The notes under the pieces were generated by a model that was not told the DNA's origin, did no database searches, and worked only from the letters and a program-made list of their open reading frames with translations. A stretch of DNA of 64,000 nucleotides from CAZQVN01 sp964596775 (GTDB taxonomy: Bacteria; Eisenbacteria; RBG-16-71-46; JABDJR01; JAWXBZ01), in NCBI GenBank assembly GCA_964596775.1, contig CAZQVN010000016.1:14560-78559 (forward strand), written 5' to 3'. Each line of letters begins with the position of its first letter. The first letter of the stretch is position 1. This document shows, one piece after another, positions 42,494 through 51,762 of this stretch. The position numbers were made by a program, and so were the translations under genes.

Positions 42494-43467
42494 ACCGAGC
42501 TCTCTCCACCTACGCTGTCCCCGCGCGGTCCCCCGGCCCAGAGCTGCCGGTCGATGAGGCGGACATACTCGCTCCACTCCTCTCCCGCCTCCCGGGCCTT
42601 GCCGACGATCCGCTCGAACGCATTGGCCTTGGCCGCGAGATCGTCCAGGTGATGCAGAAGTATCGCCTCGAGCGTCTTCGGAACGACGGGAGACGCGAAC
42701 TCCAGCGCGCCCTGGTGCGAGAGGATCAGGTGCTGGACGAGGAGACTGTGGCCGGCGGGAAAACCCGGAATCGCGCTCATGCGGTCCACGGCCATCTGGT
42801 TACCGATGACGATGTGCCCGACGAGCTTGCCGGGGGTCGAATACTCGAACGTGAGGACGCCTTCCAGTTCGTGGATCTTTCCCAGATCGTGCAGGAACGC
42901 CCCGGTCACCAGGAAGTCGCGCCGGGCCGCGGGGTAGAGCGCGGCCACGGCGGCGGCGAGATCGACGAGTTCCGCCGTGTGCTGGAGCAGCCCGCCGCGG
43001 ATCGCGTGATGCCACCCCTTGGCCGCCGGAGCGACCCGGAACCGGTCCATGAAAGCGGGGTCGTCCAGGTACGACCGGATGAGCCTGGCGAGCCACGGAT
43101 CCGCGACCCGGGCCAGCTGCGCGACAAGGCCCGCCTCCACCGCCTCCGGATTCCGCAGCGACTCGACGAAGTCGGTGATCTCGACGCCTCGCTGGTCCTG
43201 GAACCCGATCCGCTCGACACGGATCTGCGTGTCGCCGTTGAACGTCGAGACCTGTCCGGCGACCCTCACGAGATCACCCGTTTTCAGCGAACGATCCGTT
43301 TCCTCCGCTTCGTCGAACAGCACCGCGGCCACGGTACCGGTACGATCGGCGAGGGTCATCGACAGCAGCGCGCCGCCGGGAGGACGGCGGAGAAACTTCG
43401 ACGCGAGGACGAACACGCCGTCGACATGCATCCCCGGCCGGATATCGGCCACCCAGGTCTTCTTCAT
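42490..43467 (-). CDS. YhaM-like 3'-5' exoribonuclease (OB + HD domains)
   Basis: 325 aa. N-terminal OB-fold (residues about 15-90, LASKFLRRPPGGALLSMTLA then VRVAGQVSTFNGDTQIRVER) joined to an HD phosphohydrolase domain (about 130-310): WHHAIRGGLLQHTAELVDLA, the HD pair in GAFLHDLGKIHELEG and LVQHLILSHQG. Family knowledge: YhaM degrades RNA/ssDNA 3'-5'. ATG at 43467 with GGAGG 7 nt upstream. Stands alone on the minus strand, divergent from the flippase. Confidence 0.9.
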   Translation of the reverse strand: MKKTWVADIRPGMHVDGVFVLASKFLRRPPGGALLSMTLADRTGTVAAVLFDEAEETDRSLKTGDLVRVAGQVSTFNGDTQIRVERIGFQDQRGVEITDFVESLRNPEAVEAGLVAQLARVADPWLARLIRSYLDDPAFMDRFRVAPAAKGWHHAIRGGLLQHTAELVDLAAAVAALYPAARRDFLVTGAFLHDLGKIHELEGVLTFEYSTPGKLVGHIVIGNQMAVDRMSAIPGFPAGHSLLVQHLILSHQGALEFASPVVPKTLEAILLHHLDDLAAKANAFERIVGKAREAGEEWSEYVRLIDRQLWAGGPRGDSVGGESSV

Positions 43468-43552
43468 TCATTGTCCTCCGGAACGGCTCCCCTGCTTCGC
43501 ACACCGCGCAGAACGGGCCGGGAATGACGGGAAGTGGAAGTGACCGGCCAAA

Positions 43553-43581
43553 TTGACCGGACCTCGGCTTCAGTCTAGACT
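43553..43581 (+). promoter_or_regulatory. Promoter for the flippase gene
   Basis: TTGACC (43553-43558), 17-nt spacer, TAGACT (43576-43581). Start near 43588, leader about 100 nt. Confidence 0.7.
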
Positions 43582-43687
43582 TCCCGCATTGTCGCGGCAA
43601 ACGCGGATTTGAAGGGACGGCCATTCCTGGAGCCCGAGGAGAGAACCTGACCAGTCACTACCCGCCGGGGCACGGCGTCCGGGCCAC

Positions 43688-45184
43688 ATGAGCTCCTCAC
43701 CGGACAGGAGCCAGGACAGTTTCTTCTATCTCATCAAGACCACGCTCCGGCATTCGGCGGTCTACGGCCTGTTCGATTTCATCGGCAAGGCCACCCAGCT
43801 GATTCTGGTCCCCCTCTACACGCACGTCATGACTCCGGAGGACTACGGCCTTCTGGAAATCCTCCTGGCGTCGACGCCGCTCATCCTGACGACGCTGCTT
43901 CTGGGGTTCAATTCCTCCATCGTCCGGTACTACACGACGGCGGACTCGCCCCGTGACGGGGAGGCCTACTTTCGCACGGCCTTCACGACGGTCTTCGCGT
44001 TTTCCGCCGTCGTCTGGGCCGCCCTGTTCATCACCGCCCCGGCTCTGTCCCGCTTCACGTTCGGAGATACGGCCCGCGCCGATCTCTGGCGCCTCCTCGT
44101 GTCCGCGGTGGCGCTGGACGCGGTGGGAACGATTTTTCTCGCCCTGTTCCGGTCGCAGGGCCGCCCCTACCGGTACTCCTGGGTCAACCTGGCCCGGTTC
44201 GTGAGCATCCTCGCGCTCAACGTCGTGTTTGTCGGAGTCATGCGGCTCGGAACGAAGGGGGTGCTGCTCGGCAACCTGATCGGATCGGGACTGGGCGCGA
44301 TCATCGGTCTGATGCTCTGTCTGAGGGAGATCGGATTCGAAGTGGATGGGAAGCGCTTGCGGAAACTTGCGGCTTACGGCCTTCCCCTGGTCGTCAGCGG
44401 AGTCGGCCTGTCGTTCGTGATGAGCAATGCCGACCGGTACTTCCTGAAGGCCAGCGGTTCGCTGCACGACATCGGGATCTATTCACTCGGCTACCGGGTC
44501 GGGATGGTGATGTCCATGCTTCTGAACGCGTTCGTCGTGGCCTGGCCCCCGATGATGTTCCGGATTCTCAAGGACCCCGATGCGCCGAGGATCTACTCGC
44601 GCGTGTTGACCTATTACGTGCTCGTGACCGGATTCGTCTGGGTTCTCGTGTCCTCGTTCAGCAACGAGATCGTCCGGCTTGTGGCAGCCCCGGATTTCCA
44701 GGCGGCCGGAGACGTCGTCTGGCTGATCCTTCTGTCCTACCTGATGCAGGGCGTCTTCTACATCATGATGGTGGGGGTCACCGTCACGGACCGCACGGGG
44801 TGGATTCCCCTGGTGGTCGGGATCTCCGCGATCAGCAATCTCGTCGCCAACGCGCTGCTCATTCCCCGCTACGGCATGCAGGGCGCGGCCTGGGCCACGT
44901 TCGTCTCGTACACGTTTCTGGCGCTCCTCATGCGATCCGTTTCACGGAGGTACTACCCGATCCTCATGGAACGAAGGCGCGTTGTCCTGGTTGCGGTCCT
45001 CAGTTGCGCCATCGTCGGGATCAACCGGGCCGGCATCGGCCACGCGAACCTGATGGACGCGACCCTGAAGGTGATACCGATCGCGCTGTTCGCGCCGGCG
45101 CTCCTGGCCGCGCGCTTCTTCGACGACGAGGAAATGCTCCGCTTCCGGCACCTGCTGGCGCGGGTGCGGGCCCGATCCCGATAG
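43688..45184 (+). CDS. Polysaccharide/lipid-oligosaccharide flippase (Wzx/MurJ-like)
   Basis: 498-aa protein of the polysaccharide-biosynthesis (MOP/MATE) family with about 12-14 membrane helices. Starts with an amphipathic SRTLRHSAVYGLFDFIGKAT-like region (here LRHSAVYGLFDFIGKATQLI), then VPLYTHVMTPEDYGLLEIL, which is the usual first transmembrane hairpin; ISLGYRVGMVMSMLLNAFVV and GVTVTDRTGWIPLVVGISAI follow. It moves undecaprenyl-linked sugars across the inner membrane by family. ATG at 43688; no SD close to it (a GAGGAG is 45 nt upstream), so the initiation mode is unclear. Ends 60 bp from lolA, convergent. Confidence 0.9.
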   Translation: MSSSPDRSQDSFFYLIKTTLRHSAVYGLFDFIGKATQLILVPLYTHVMTPEDYGLLEILLASTPLILTTLLLGFNSSIVRYYTTADSPRDGEAYFRTAFTTVFAFSAVVWAALFITAPALSRFTFGDTARADLWRLLVSAVALDAVGTIFLALFRSQGRPYRYSWVNLARFVSILALNVVFVGVMRLGTKGVLLGNLIGSGLGAIIGLMLCLREIGFEVDGKRLRKLAAYGLPLVVSGVGLSFVMSNADRYFLKASGSLHDIGIYSLGYRVGMVMSMLLNAFVVAWPPMMFRILKDPDAPRIYSRVLTYYVLVTGFVWVLVSSFSNEIVRLVAAPDFQAAGDVVWLILLSYLMQGVFYIMMVGVTVTDRTGWIPLVVGISAISNLVANALLIPRYGMQGAAWATFVSYTFLALLMRSVSRRYYPILMERRRVVLVAVLSCAIVGINRAGIGHANLMDATLKVIPIALFAPALLAARFFDDEEMLRFRHLLARVRARSR

Positions 45185-45244
45185 CCCGCCGGGTCGCCCC
45201 GCTCCCGACGGGGGCGCCGGGCAGACCGGGCCGAAGCGGGCGGG

Positions 45245-45994
45245 TCAGCGCGAGATGATTTCCGTTCCCGGGGGAGGGACGAACACGAAGTCGGCGGCGT
45301 CCATCTTCCGATTCGGTTTCGTCTTCGCCAGCCGGAACAGGACGGTGTCCCCGCCCTCCTCACGAAAAAAAATCCTTTCGGGATATCCCGTGCGCGCTTC
45401 GAGGTGCACCCAGATTTCCGATATCGAACCGGCCAGCGAACTGTCCAGGGGCTGGAACCGGAGGGGCTGCCCTTCCGGTGTGCGCGGTCCGAGACTGATG
45501 TCGTACTTGCGCTCCAGGCGACCCGGTTTCGAGGCGAACAGCAGGAACATGTCCCGGGTGCTTTCGTTTTCGTCCACGAGATAGCGCTGGGCCTGTTCGA
45601 GTGCGGCAAAGTAGACCTGGAGCGAATCCCCGCGCATGGTCAGAACGTCGGGATCGGGAGTGCGGTAGTCGAGACGGAAGAACCCGGGGGCAAGGAATCG
45701 CAGCCGGCCGGTCGCTTCCACGTTTTCGTCGGTCAGGGCGAGGTGGCGGACCTGGACAAAGTCGGCCTCGAGCGAATTGAGCGGAGCCAGCGCCTTTTCC
45801 AGGCGACCGAGCAGCGGCCGCGCGTCGGGCAGGACTTCGGCGCCGGTCCGCGGAGCGGAAGTGCAGAGCAGCACCAGGACCGCAGCCAGCATCGCCGGAA
45901 GGCTCAGCCGGAAAAGACGGCGTCGGCCCCCGCGGAAGGTCGGGATCTCCATCATTCCTTCATGCTCGAGACGATTACCCTGCCGGTCGGTCAT
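45245..45994 (-). CDS. lolA: Outer-membrane lipoprotein carrier LolA-like
   Basis: 249 aa. Signal peptide at about 28-52 (LSLPAMLAAVLVLLCTSAPR), then the LolA half-barrel: LNSLEADFVQVRHLALTDEN, GRLRFLAPGFFRLDYRTPDP, YLVDENESTRDMFLLFAS, and WVHLEARTGYPERIFFREEG. Carries lipoproteins through the periplasm by family. Starts at ATG 45994, 1 bp after the LolB-like stop; an ATG at 45955 (behind AAGGA) would give a shorter signal peptide. Confidence 0.88.
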   Translation of the reverse strand: MTDRQGNRLEHEGMMEIPTFRGGRRRLFRLSLPAMLAAVLVLLCTSAPRTGAEVLPDARPLLGRLEKALAPLNSLEADFVQVRHLALTDENVEATGRLRFLAPGFFRLDYRTPDPDVLTMRGDSLQVYFAALEQAQRYLVDENESTRDMFLLFASKPGRLERKYDISLGPRTPEGQPLRFQPLDSSLAGSISEIWVHLEARTGYPERIFFREEGGDTVLFRLAKTKPNRKMDAADFVFVPPPGTEIISR

Positions 45995-45995
45995 G

Positions 45996-46886
45996 TCACT
46001 CCTCGGGCGCTTCGCCCAGAAAGTCGTCCGTCAATTCGTCCGGATCGATCCGTCGTGTTCCGGGCGGAAGCGGCATCGAAAAGAGTGCCGGGTCGACCGA
46101 CGGGTTCGATTCGAAACCGAGAAATCTGAGCTCAAGACCCTCGCCCCCCTCCCCCGGTTCCATGCGAACCTCCCCGGGAAACCACTGGGCACCCGTCCAC
46201 ACGTGCCTCGAATAGGTGATATCCGCCCTTCGCTTTTCCCCGGCAACCGTTTCGTGTTCGATGCTCTGATGGAGCAGCCTCAACCCCTCCGAGTCGAAGA
46301 CCAGGCGGCGCGTCGTCCTCGAACCGTGGTCGTCCAGGGACCAGTGAACGACCTCATAGCCGTCCCCGATGCGACGGAAACTGCCGCGGAGGCGCACGGC
46401 GCCGACATCCAGCGGTTCCTGGAGCAGCGCCAGCACGAGTTCACGCGAAGCGAGCAGCGGAAGCCCGCGGCTCTCCGAAACATCCTGGACGATCACGGCC
46501 CGTTCGCGGGGGAGGTAGAGCATCAGGGTATCCCGATCCGCGAGAAAATCGAAAACGGAGGCCAGCGCGCCGACACGACCACGCATGCGCAGCTGGTCCG
46601 GCCGCCGCGCCACCAGGGAAACATCGAGCTTCCGGAATTTCCCGGACTCCGGAACCCGGATCCGGAGATCCCCCGACCCGCGGACGGTGCGCAGCGAAAG
46701 CGCCCTGCGGTTGACCACGGCGGCCAGGGAGTCGAGGTCCAGGTCCGCGGCCGCATAGTCCAGTCCGCCGCGGGGTCCCTGGAAGAGGGAGCATCCGGGC
46801 AGGAACAGCACCAGGACGAGTGTCGGAAACAGGAATCGGGAGTGCAAGCGCCGTGGTCGCATTCGCGCCGGCCCGGTCCTGTCCAT
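45996..46886 (-). CDS. LolB-like lipoprotein (DUF4292 type)
   Basis: 296 aa from the ATG at 46886, favoured by GAGGGGG just upstream; the ATG at 46907 is also possible and would be leaderless given the promoter. Lipobox LFLPGC at about residue 31. The half-barrel has VNRRALSLRTVRGSGDLRIR, FDFLADRDTLMLYLPRERAV and YSRHVWTGAQWFPGEVRMEP, like DUF4292/LolB proteins. With lolA following by 1 bp, it likely receives lipoproteins at the outer membrane, though LolB identity is not proven. Confidence 0.75.
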   Translation of the reverse strand: MDRTGPARMRPRRLHSRFLFPTLVLVLFLPGCSLFQGPRGGLDYAAADLDLDSLAAVVNRRALSLRTVRGSGDLRIRVPESGKFRKLDVSLVARRPDQLRMRGRVGALASVFDFLADRDTLMLYLPRERAVIVQDVSESRGLPLLASRELVLALLQEPLDVGAVRLRGSFRRIGDGYEVVHWSLDDHGSRTTRRLVFDSEGLRLLHQSIEHETVAGEKRRADITYSRHVWTGAQWFPGEVRMEPGEGGEGLELRFLGFESNPSVDPALFSMPLPPGTRRIDPDELTDDFLGEAPEE

Positions 46887-46913
46887 CCTCACCCCCTCGT
46901 CCTTCATCCGGCC

Positions 46914-46942
46914 ATTCTAGCCGTTAAATGTTTTCAGGGTAA
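46914..46942 (-). promoter_or_regulatory. Promoter for the lolB-like/lolA operon
   Basis: TTACCC (46942-46937, minus strand), 17-nt spacer, TAGAAT (46919-46914). Start close to 46907: either a leaderless ATG there or a 20-nt leader to the ATG at 46886. Good -10, weak -35. Confidence 0.5.
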
Positions 46943-46988
46943 GCCTTTGATCGCGCGGTGAAATCCCCGCGCAGGGGATCCCCAAAAC

Positions 46989-47017
46989 TTGACGGTTTCC
47001 CAGACCGTCTCTATATT
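46989..47017 (+). promoter_or_regulatory. Upstream promoter P1 of the two-component operon
   Basis: TTGACG (46989-46994), 17-nt spacer, TATATT (47012-47017). Start near 47024. Followed by a strong stem-loop at 47059-47080 and by P2 at 47096. Confidence 0.7.
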
Positions 47018-47058
47018 TCCTTTGTGCGCTTCGTTTTTCGAGGGGCATCCCCCGGCAG

Positions 47059-47080
47059 GGGGCAGGCGCAGACCTGCCCC
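47059..47080 (+). other. GC-rich stem-loop between P1 and P2
   Basis: Perfect 8-bp GGGGCAGG/CCTGCCCC stem (47059-47066, 47073-47080) with a 6-nt loop, in the P1 leader. No U tract follows (TTGCCAG), so not a classic terminator; a pause or processing site is possible. Nothing else coding lies in 46908-47254. Confidence 0.5.
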
Positions 47081-47095
47081 TTGCCAGTATCCCGA

Positions 47096-47124
47096 TTGAC
47101 CCGCCACCGACTCCAACCTACAAT
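47096..47124 (+). promoter_or_regulatory. Downstream promoter P2 of the two-component operon
   Basis: TTGACC (47096-47101), 17-nt spacer, TACAAT (47119-47124). Start near 47131, leader about 124 nt to the kinase ATG. Confidence 0.7.
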
Positions 47125-47254
47125 CCCGCAGTAACTTGCATCCTGCTGAGCCCGGTCGGTACCGCATGCTCGCCATGGTCACATTTATATTTTCGTTCCG
47201 GCAGGGGTCGATTCCCCCCTGTCCGAGGAGAACCTCCATCCGCATACCGATGCC

Positions 47255-49027
47255 ATGAGGCTACGAACCCGGATCAGCGTCACGATCGCCGCGGTCGCCG
47301 TGGCCGGAGTGGCCATCACTGGCCTGTCCACCTACCTGCAGGTGACCCGGGCCATCCACGACGAGGCGGAGCAGAGGCTTTTCGAGGCCGCGCTTTCGCT
47401 GGAAACCGAACTTCGGGCCCTCTCGGTCAGTGCCCAGGCGTCCCTGTCGGAGGTCTCCCATTCCAACGACTTCCGCCACCGGCTGGACGCGCTGGCCCGC
47501 GGCGACCTGAATCCGGGAGACATCCGGAACCTGGCGGCGTCGCTGCAACGCCGGACGGAACTGGACTTCCTGGAAATCCTCGACGAAAAGGGGCGGGTCC
47601 TCTCGAACGGGCACTGGCCGATCTACTATGGACGGCAGGATTCGGCGGCGTGGGAGATCGTGACCCAGAAGAGCACGTTCCCCGCGGCGCATACGCGGAT
47701 TGTCCAGGGAGAGACGATGACGGCCGTCGAGTCGTTCATCCGGTACGAGACCTACGGACGATCCTTCTACCTGGTCGGCGGGCACGCCCTGACGGAGAAA
47801 CGGGTCCAGGAGATGGGCCGGCGCACCGGCGGCGCGCTGTACGTGCAGATCGCGGACGGCTCCCGGATACTCCCTCCCGACGTGGTCGTCCAGAACGTAT
47901 CCGGCCTCGCGGATGCCCGGATAGAGGAACTCGAAGGCACGCGGCTGTTCGTGGGACGACCGGCCAGCGGGGAGCCCGTCGGTGTCAGCCTGCTCACGAT
48001 CCGGAAGCCGGACGGGTCGGCGTACGGCGACTTTGTTCTCAGGATTTCCCAGGCCAGGCTGCTTGCGCTCGTCAAGGATCTTTCCGGGATGTTCCTGCTC
48101 ATGGGCGGAGCCGGAGTCGTTCTTGCCGGAGTCATCGGGTTCTGGTTCGCCCGGCGCATCACGAAACCGATCGAGGAACTGGCGGTGGCCGCCGGCCGGG
48201 TCGGCGCCGGACGCTCCCCGGGATCGATGCCGGTGGCCAGCGAAGACGAAGTCGGCGATCTCGTCCGCAGCTTCGTCCAGATGACCGCGGACCTGGCCGA
48301 AAGCCGGCGTCAACTCGTCAGTGCCGAGCGCATTGCCGCCTGGCGAGAGATCGCCCGGCGCATGGCTCATGAAATCAAGAACAGCCTGTCCCCGATCCAG
48401 ATATGCGTGGAAACGATACGCCGGAGCCACGAAACGGGGCGCGAGGATTTCGACGAGATTCTCGCGGAGGCGGTGCAGACCGTCACGGACGAAGTGAACG
48501 GCCTCAAGGGTCTCGTGAACGATTTCTCGCAGTTCGCCCGGATGCCGGAACTCGTCTTGAAGCCCGACTCTCCCGCGGTCATAGTGGAGCGTGCGGCGGC
48601 GCTGCACGAGAACAACAGTCGGGGAATCCGCGTTGAACGGACCATCCGCGAACCGCTGCCGTCCGTGGCTCTCGACGCCGACGCCCTGGCGCGGGCGATC
48701 GGGAACATCGTCCTCAACGCCGTTGAGGCGTCGCCACCGGGATCGACCGTACGCATCGGCGCCGAACCGGCCGCGGACGGGTTCGTGGAGATCTGCATCG
48801 AGGACACGGGCCCCGGTATTCCGCCCGGGGACAGGGACAGGATCTTCGAGCCCTACTATACGACCAAGGAAGGCGGATCCGGCCTCGGACTGGCCATCGC
48901 CTACAAGATCGTCGCCGAGCACGGAGGACGGATCGAGATGACGGAGAATCCGGTGGGCGGATCGCGCCTCCACGTGTTCCTGCCTGCTGCCCATTCCACT
49001 GACCGCGACAGCGGGAGCAATCGATGA
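47255..49027 (+). CDS. Sensor histidine kinase, NtrY-like
   Basis: 590 aa. Helix at about 7-27, a periplasmic sensor of about 240 residues (30-270), a second helix (FLLMGGAGVVLAGVIGFWFA), a HAMP domain (ARRITKPIEELAVAAGRV), the phosphoacceptor AHEIKNSLSPIQICVETIR with His at about 372, and the ATPase domain with N box IGNIVLNAVEA, G1 EDTGPGIPPGD, and G2 GGSGLGLAIAYKIVAEHGG. Order and spacing match the NtrB/NtrY group. ATG at 47255; its nearest SD-like GAGGAG is over 20 nt away. Stop overlaps the regulator start (ATGA). Confidence 0.95.
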   Translation: MRLRTRISVTIAAVAVAGVAITGLSTYLQVTRAIHDEAEQRLFEAALSLETELRALSVSAQASLSEVSHSNDFRHRLDALARGDLNPGDIRNLAASLQRRTELDFLEILDEKGRVLSNGHWPIYYGRQDSAAWEIVTQKSTFPAAHTRIVQGETMTAVESFIRYETYGRSFYLVGGHALTEKRVQEMGRRTGGALYVQIADGSRILPPDVVVQNVSGLADARIEELEGTRLFVGRPASGEPVGVSLLTIRKPDGSAYGDFVLRISQARLLALVKDLSGMFLLMGGAGVVLAGVIGFWFARRITKPIEELAVAAGRVGAGRSPGSMPVASEDEVGDLVRSFVQMTADLAESRRQLVSAERIAAWREIARRMAHEIKNSLSPIQICVETIRRSHETGREDFDEILAEAVQTVTDEVNGLKGLVNDFSQFARMPELVLKPDSPAVIVERAAALHENNSRGIRVERTIREPLPSVALDADALARAIGNIVLNAVEASPPGSTVRIGAEPAADGFVEICIEDTGPGIPPGDRDRIFEPYYTTKEGGSGLGLAIAYKIVAEHGGRIEMTENPVGGSRLHVFLPAAHSTDRDSGSNR

Positions 49028-50382
49028 GCCACACGATTCTGATCATCGACGACGAGCCGAACGTGGTGTCGAGCGTTTCGCGCATGCTGTCCATCGAGGG
49101 GTACGAGACCTTGCGCGCGGGATCCGCGGCGGAGGGGCTGGAGCTTTTCGAAACCCGCAAGGTCGACCTCGTCCTGGTCGACGTCAAGATGCCCGGAATG
49201 TCGGGGATCGAACTGCTCGCCGAACTGACCGCCAGGGACCCGGAACTGCCGGTGATCATGATGTCCGCGCACGGATCGATCGAAACCGCCGTTCGCGCGA
49301 CGCGACTCGGCGCCCGCGATTTCCTCGAGAAACCGCTCTCGAGCGACAAGGTGCTCCTTGCCCTGTCCAACGCGCTCAGGCTGTCCGAACTGGAGAAGGA
49401 AACGGCGCGCCTCCGCGCATCCGTGGATTCCGAGCAGAAGATTGTCGGGTCCGGCGCGGCCATGGCCCGTGTCCTGAAGCTGCTGACGCGCGTCGCCCCG
49501 GCCGACGCGCGGGTCCTGATCACCGGAGAAAGCGGCACGGGAAAGGAGCTGGCGGCCCGGGCCATCCACCGGCTCTCCGGTCGCAGCCGCGGGCCGTTCG
49601 TCACCCTGAACTGCGCGGCCGTGCCCGCCGAACTCATCGAAAGCGAACTGTTCGGGCACGAGAAAGGCGCGTTCACCGGCGCCACCAAGGGACGGACCGG
49701 ACGATTCGAGCAGGCGCACCGCGGAACGCTGTTTCTCGACGAGGTCGGCGACATGCCGCTTCCGATGCAGGCAAAGCTGCTGCGGGTGCTCGAAACCGGT
49801 GATGTCGAGCGCGTCGGGGGAACCGGGGCCCGGCGCGTCGATGTGCGGGTCGTTGCGGCCACCAACAAGGATCTTGCCCGTGCCGTGGCCCGCGGTGAAT
49901 TCCGGGACGACCTGTTTCACCGTCTCAACGTGGTGCCGATTCACATGCCGCCCCTGCGGGACCGCATGGACGACTTCCACGAAGTGGCGGCGCACCTGCT
50001 CGAAACCCTTTCGAGAGCCGGTGGTCGAAAGTCGCTGCGGCTGTCGGACGAGGCCCTCGCCAGGCTCGCGGCCCGCAGCTGGCCGGGGAACATCCGCGAA
50101 CTCAAGAACGCGATCGAGCGCCTGGTCATTTTCGCGCCGGACGAGGTGATCCGCGGGGAGGACGTCGACCTGTTCCTCCAGCCGGCCGCCGGAGGGCCGA
50201 TGTCACCGGGGCAACGCGGGACGCTGAAGGAGATGACGCGGGACATGGAACGCCGCCTGATCGAGACGACGCTGGAACAGCACGACGGCAACGTGACCGC
50301 GACGGCGCGGAGCCTCGGACTCGAACGGAGCCACCTGTACAAGAAAATGAAGGAACTCGGCGTCCCGCGGGACGGCGAGTAG
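49024..50382 (+). CDS. Sigma-54-dependent response regulator, NtrX/NtrC-like
   Basis: 452 aa. Receiver with phosphorylatable Asp53 (LVLVDVKMPGMSG), AAA+ domain with Walker A GESGTGKE, the sigma-54 contact loop GAFTGA at 215-220, Walker B LFLDEVGDMP, and a C-terminal Fis-type helix-turn-helix (NVTATARSLGLERSHLYKKM). It activates sigma-54 promoters when phosphorylated by the kinase encoded just upstream. The targets are unknown; no convincing -24/-12 site was seen in this window. Convergent with the AP-superfamily gene 24 bp on. Confidence 0.96.
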   Translation: MSHTILIIDDEPNVVSSVSRMLSIEGYETLRAGSAAEGLELFETRKVDLVLVDVKMPGMSGIELLAELTARDPELPVIMMSAHGSIETAVRATRLGARDFLEKPLSSDKVLLALSNALRLSELEKETARLRASVDSEQKIVGSGAAMARVLKLLTRVAPADARVLITGESGTGKELAARAIHRLSGRSRGPFVTLNCAAVPAELIESELFGHEKGAFTGATKGRTGRFEQAHRGTLFLDEVGDMPLPMQAKLLRVLETGDVERVGGTGARRVDVRVVAATNKDLARAVARGEFRDDLFHRLNVVPIHMPPLRDRMDDFHEVAAHLLETLSRAGGRKSLRLSDEALARLAARSWPGNIRELKNAIERLVIFAPDEVIRGEDVDLFLQPAAGGPMSPGQRGTLKEMTRDMERRLIETTLEQHDGNVTATARSLGLERSHLYKKMKELGVPRDGE

Positions 50383-50406
50383 CTCGAGTCGGGCGGGCGG
50401 CCAGGC

Positions 50407-51762
50407 CTACTTGATGTAGCCGAGCGAGCGAAGCCGCTCCATCAGTTCCTTGTCCACGGGCGACGCCATGCCGTCCCCGGCCGGACCGTCCCCCGTTTCG
50501 TAGGTGGGCAGCGTTTCCGTGAACATGTCCGGCCTGATGGAGTCGTCGAACGCCTCCCAGAGAACCTTCCCCTTCATGTCGTCGGCCTTCGGCAGCCCCA
50601 TGGCCGCGAGAACGGTGGGTGTCATGTCGAATACGGACGCCCCGGTGATCTCCCCCCGGGCTATGCCGCGTCCGGCCATCACGAGAATCCCCTCGAGCCG
50701 GTGATCCCGCACACCGCCCCCTCCGCCCCCCACGAATCCGTGATCCGAGCACACGATGATCGTGGTGCGGTCGTCGGCGAGTTCGAGAATCCGGCCGATC
50801 TGCGCGTCGACCCACTCGTAGTTCCGGCTCATCGTGTCGGTGAGGTAGGGAATCAGCGCCGGATCGGTCATGCCCGGCGGGTAGGCCTGGGGATTCTGGT
50901 AGTTCCAGTACATGTGACCCATCGTGTCCATGGACCGGAGGTACACGGCCATGAAATCCGGTTTCCGTTCACGGCCCAGCCGCACGGCGATGTCGGTGAA
51001 GGTCCGATCCGCGGTGATCATCCACTGGATCGGCCGGACGGCCCGGAGAATCGCCGAATCCGTCTCGGCGGTGACCGGCCGGGCAAGAAAACGGCTCACG
51101 TCCTCCCAGGACATTTCCGTCCAGTCATGGTTCAGCGACTCGATCTCGGCATACAGTTCCGGCGGCCAGGTGCGGTGATCCATCCGGCCCGAGCGCGCCG
51201 CCTGGTACTGGATGTAGTCGGACACCACGAAACCGCTGACCTCTTCGGCCGGCCAGGACATCAGCCACCCGGTCACTCCGACGCTCTTCCCGGCGGCGGA
51301 AAAGATGCTCCAGAGGGCCTTCACCCGGCGGATGTTCTGGGTCAGCGGGCGTCCATCCTGCGTATCCACGAAGCTCCGGATGCCGTGTTCCTCCGGCGGC
51401 TTCCCGGTGGCGATCGTCGTCCAGATCGCCGGGGATTTCTGGAGCGGCTCCAGGGAGCGCAGGTCGCCGGATACCCCCTTGTCCACGAGGCCCTTGAGAT
51501 GCGGCATGCGCCCGGCCGCCATCAACGGCCGGATCAGGTTCCACTCGGCTCCGTCCAGTCCGATCAGGAGAACCCGGCCCGGCCCGCTCTCCTGTTTCGC
51601 GGCGCAGCCGGAGAGCAGCGCCAGGAGCAGAGCCAGGGCGGGAAAGAGCCGGCGCGTGATCGGCTCGCGCGCCCGGTCGGACCCGGGGACAACGGTTTCC
51701 GGGGTGCGCCCGGGGCCGGAATGGCAACGGCCGTCGACGGGCCGATGTGTCGACTTCCTCAT
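50407..51762 (-). CDS. AP-superfamily phosphodiesterase lipoprotein
   Basis: 451 aa. The lipobox ALLSGC at about residue 53 follows a long polar n-region. Motifs in order: VLLIGLDGAEWNLIRPLMAA (metal), the LQKSPAIWTTIATGKPPEEH nucleophile region, YLRSMDTMGHMYW (metal) and VCSDHGFVGGGGG (metal). Same family as the protein at 35632-37803 but lipid-anchored and without the internal helices. The start is the second of two ATGs (51762), 6 nt after GGAG; it overlaps the patatin stop. Substrate unknown; the family acts on phosphodiester or pyrophosphate bonds. Confidence 0.85.
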   Translation of the reverse strand: MRKSTHRPVDGRCHSGPGRTPETVVPGSDRAREPITRRLFPALALLLALLSGCAAKQESGPGRVLLIGLDGAEWNLIRPLMAAGRMPHLKGLVDKGVSGDLRSLEPLQKSPAIWTTIATGKPPEEHGIRSFVDTQDGRPLTQNIRRVKALWSIFSAAGKSVGVTGWLMSWPAEEVSGFVVSDYIQYQAARSGRMDHRTWPPELYAEIESLNHDWTEMSWEDVSRFLARPVTAETDSAILRAVRPIQWMITADRTFTDIAVRLGRERKPDFMAVYLRSMDTMGHMYWNYQNPQAYPPGMTDPALIPYLTDTMSRNYEWVDAQIGRILELADDRTTIIVCSDHGFVGGGGGGVRDHRLEGILVMAGRGIARGEITGASVFDMTPTVLAAMGLPKADDMKGKVLWEAFDDSIRPDMFTETLPTYETGDGPAGDGMASPVDKELMERLRSLGYIK

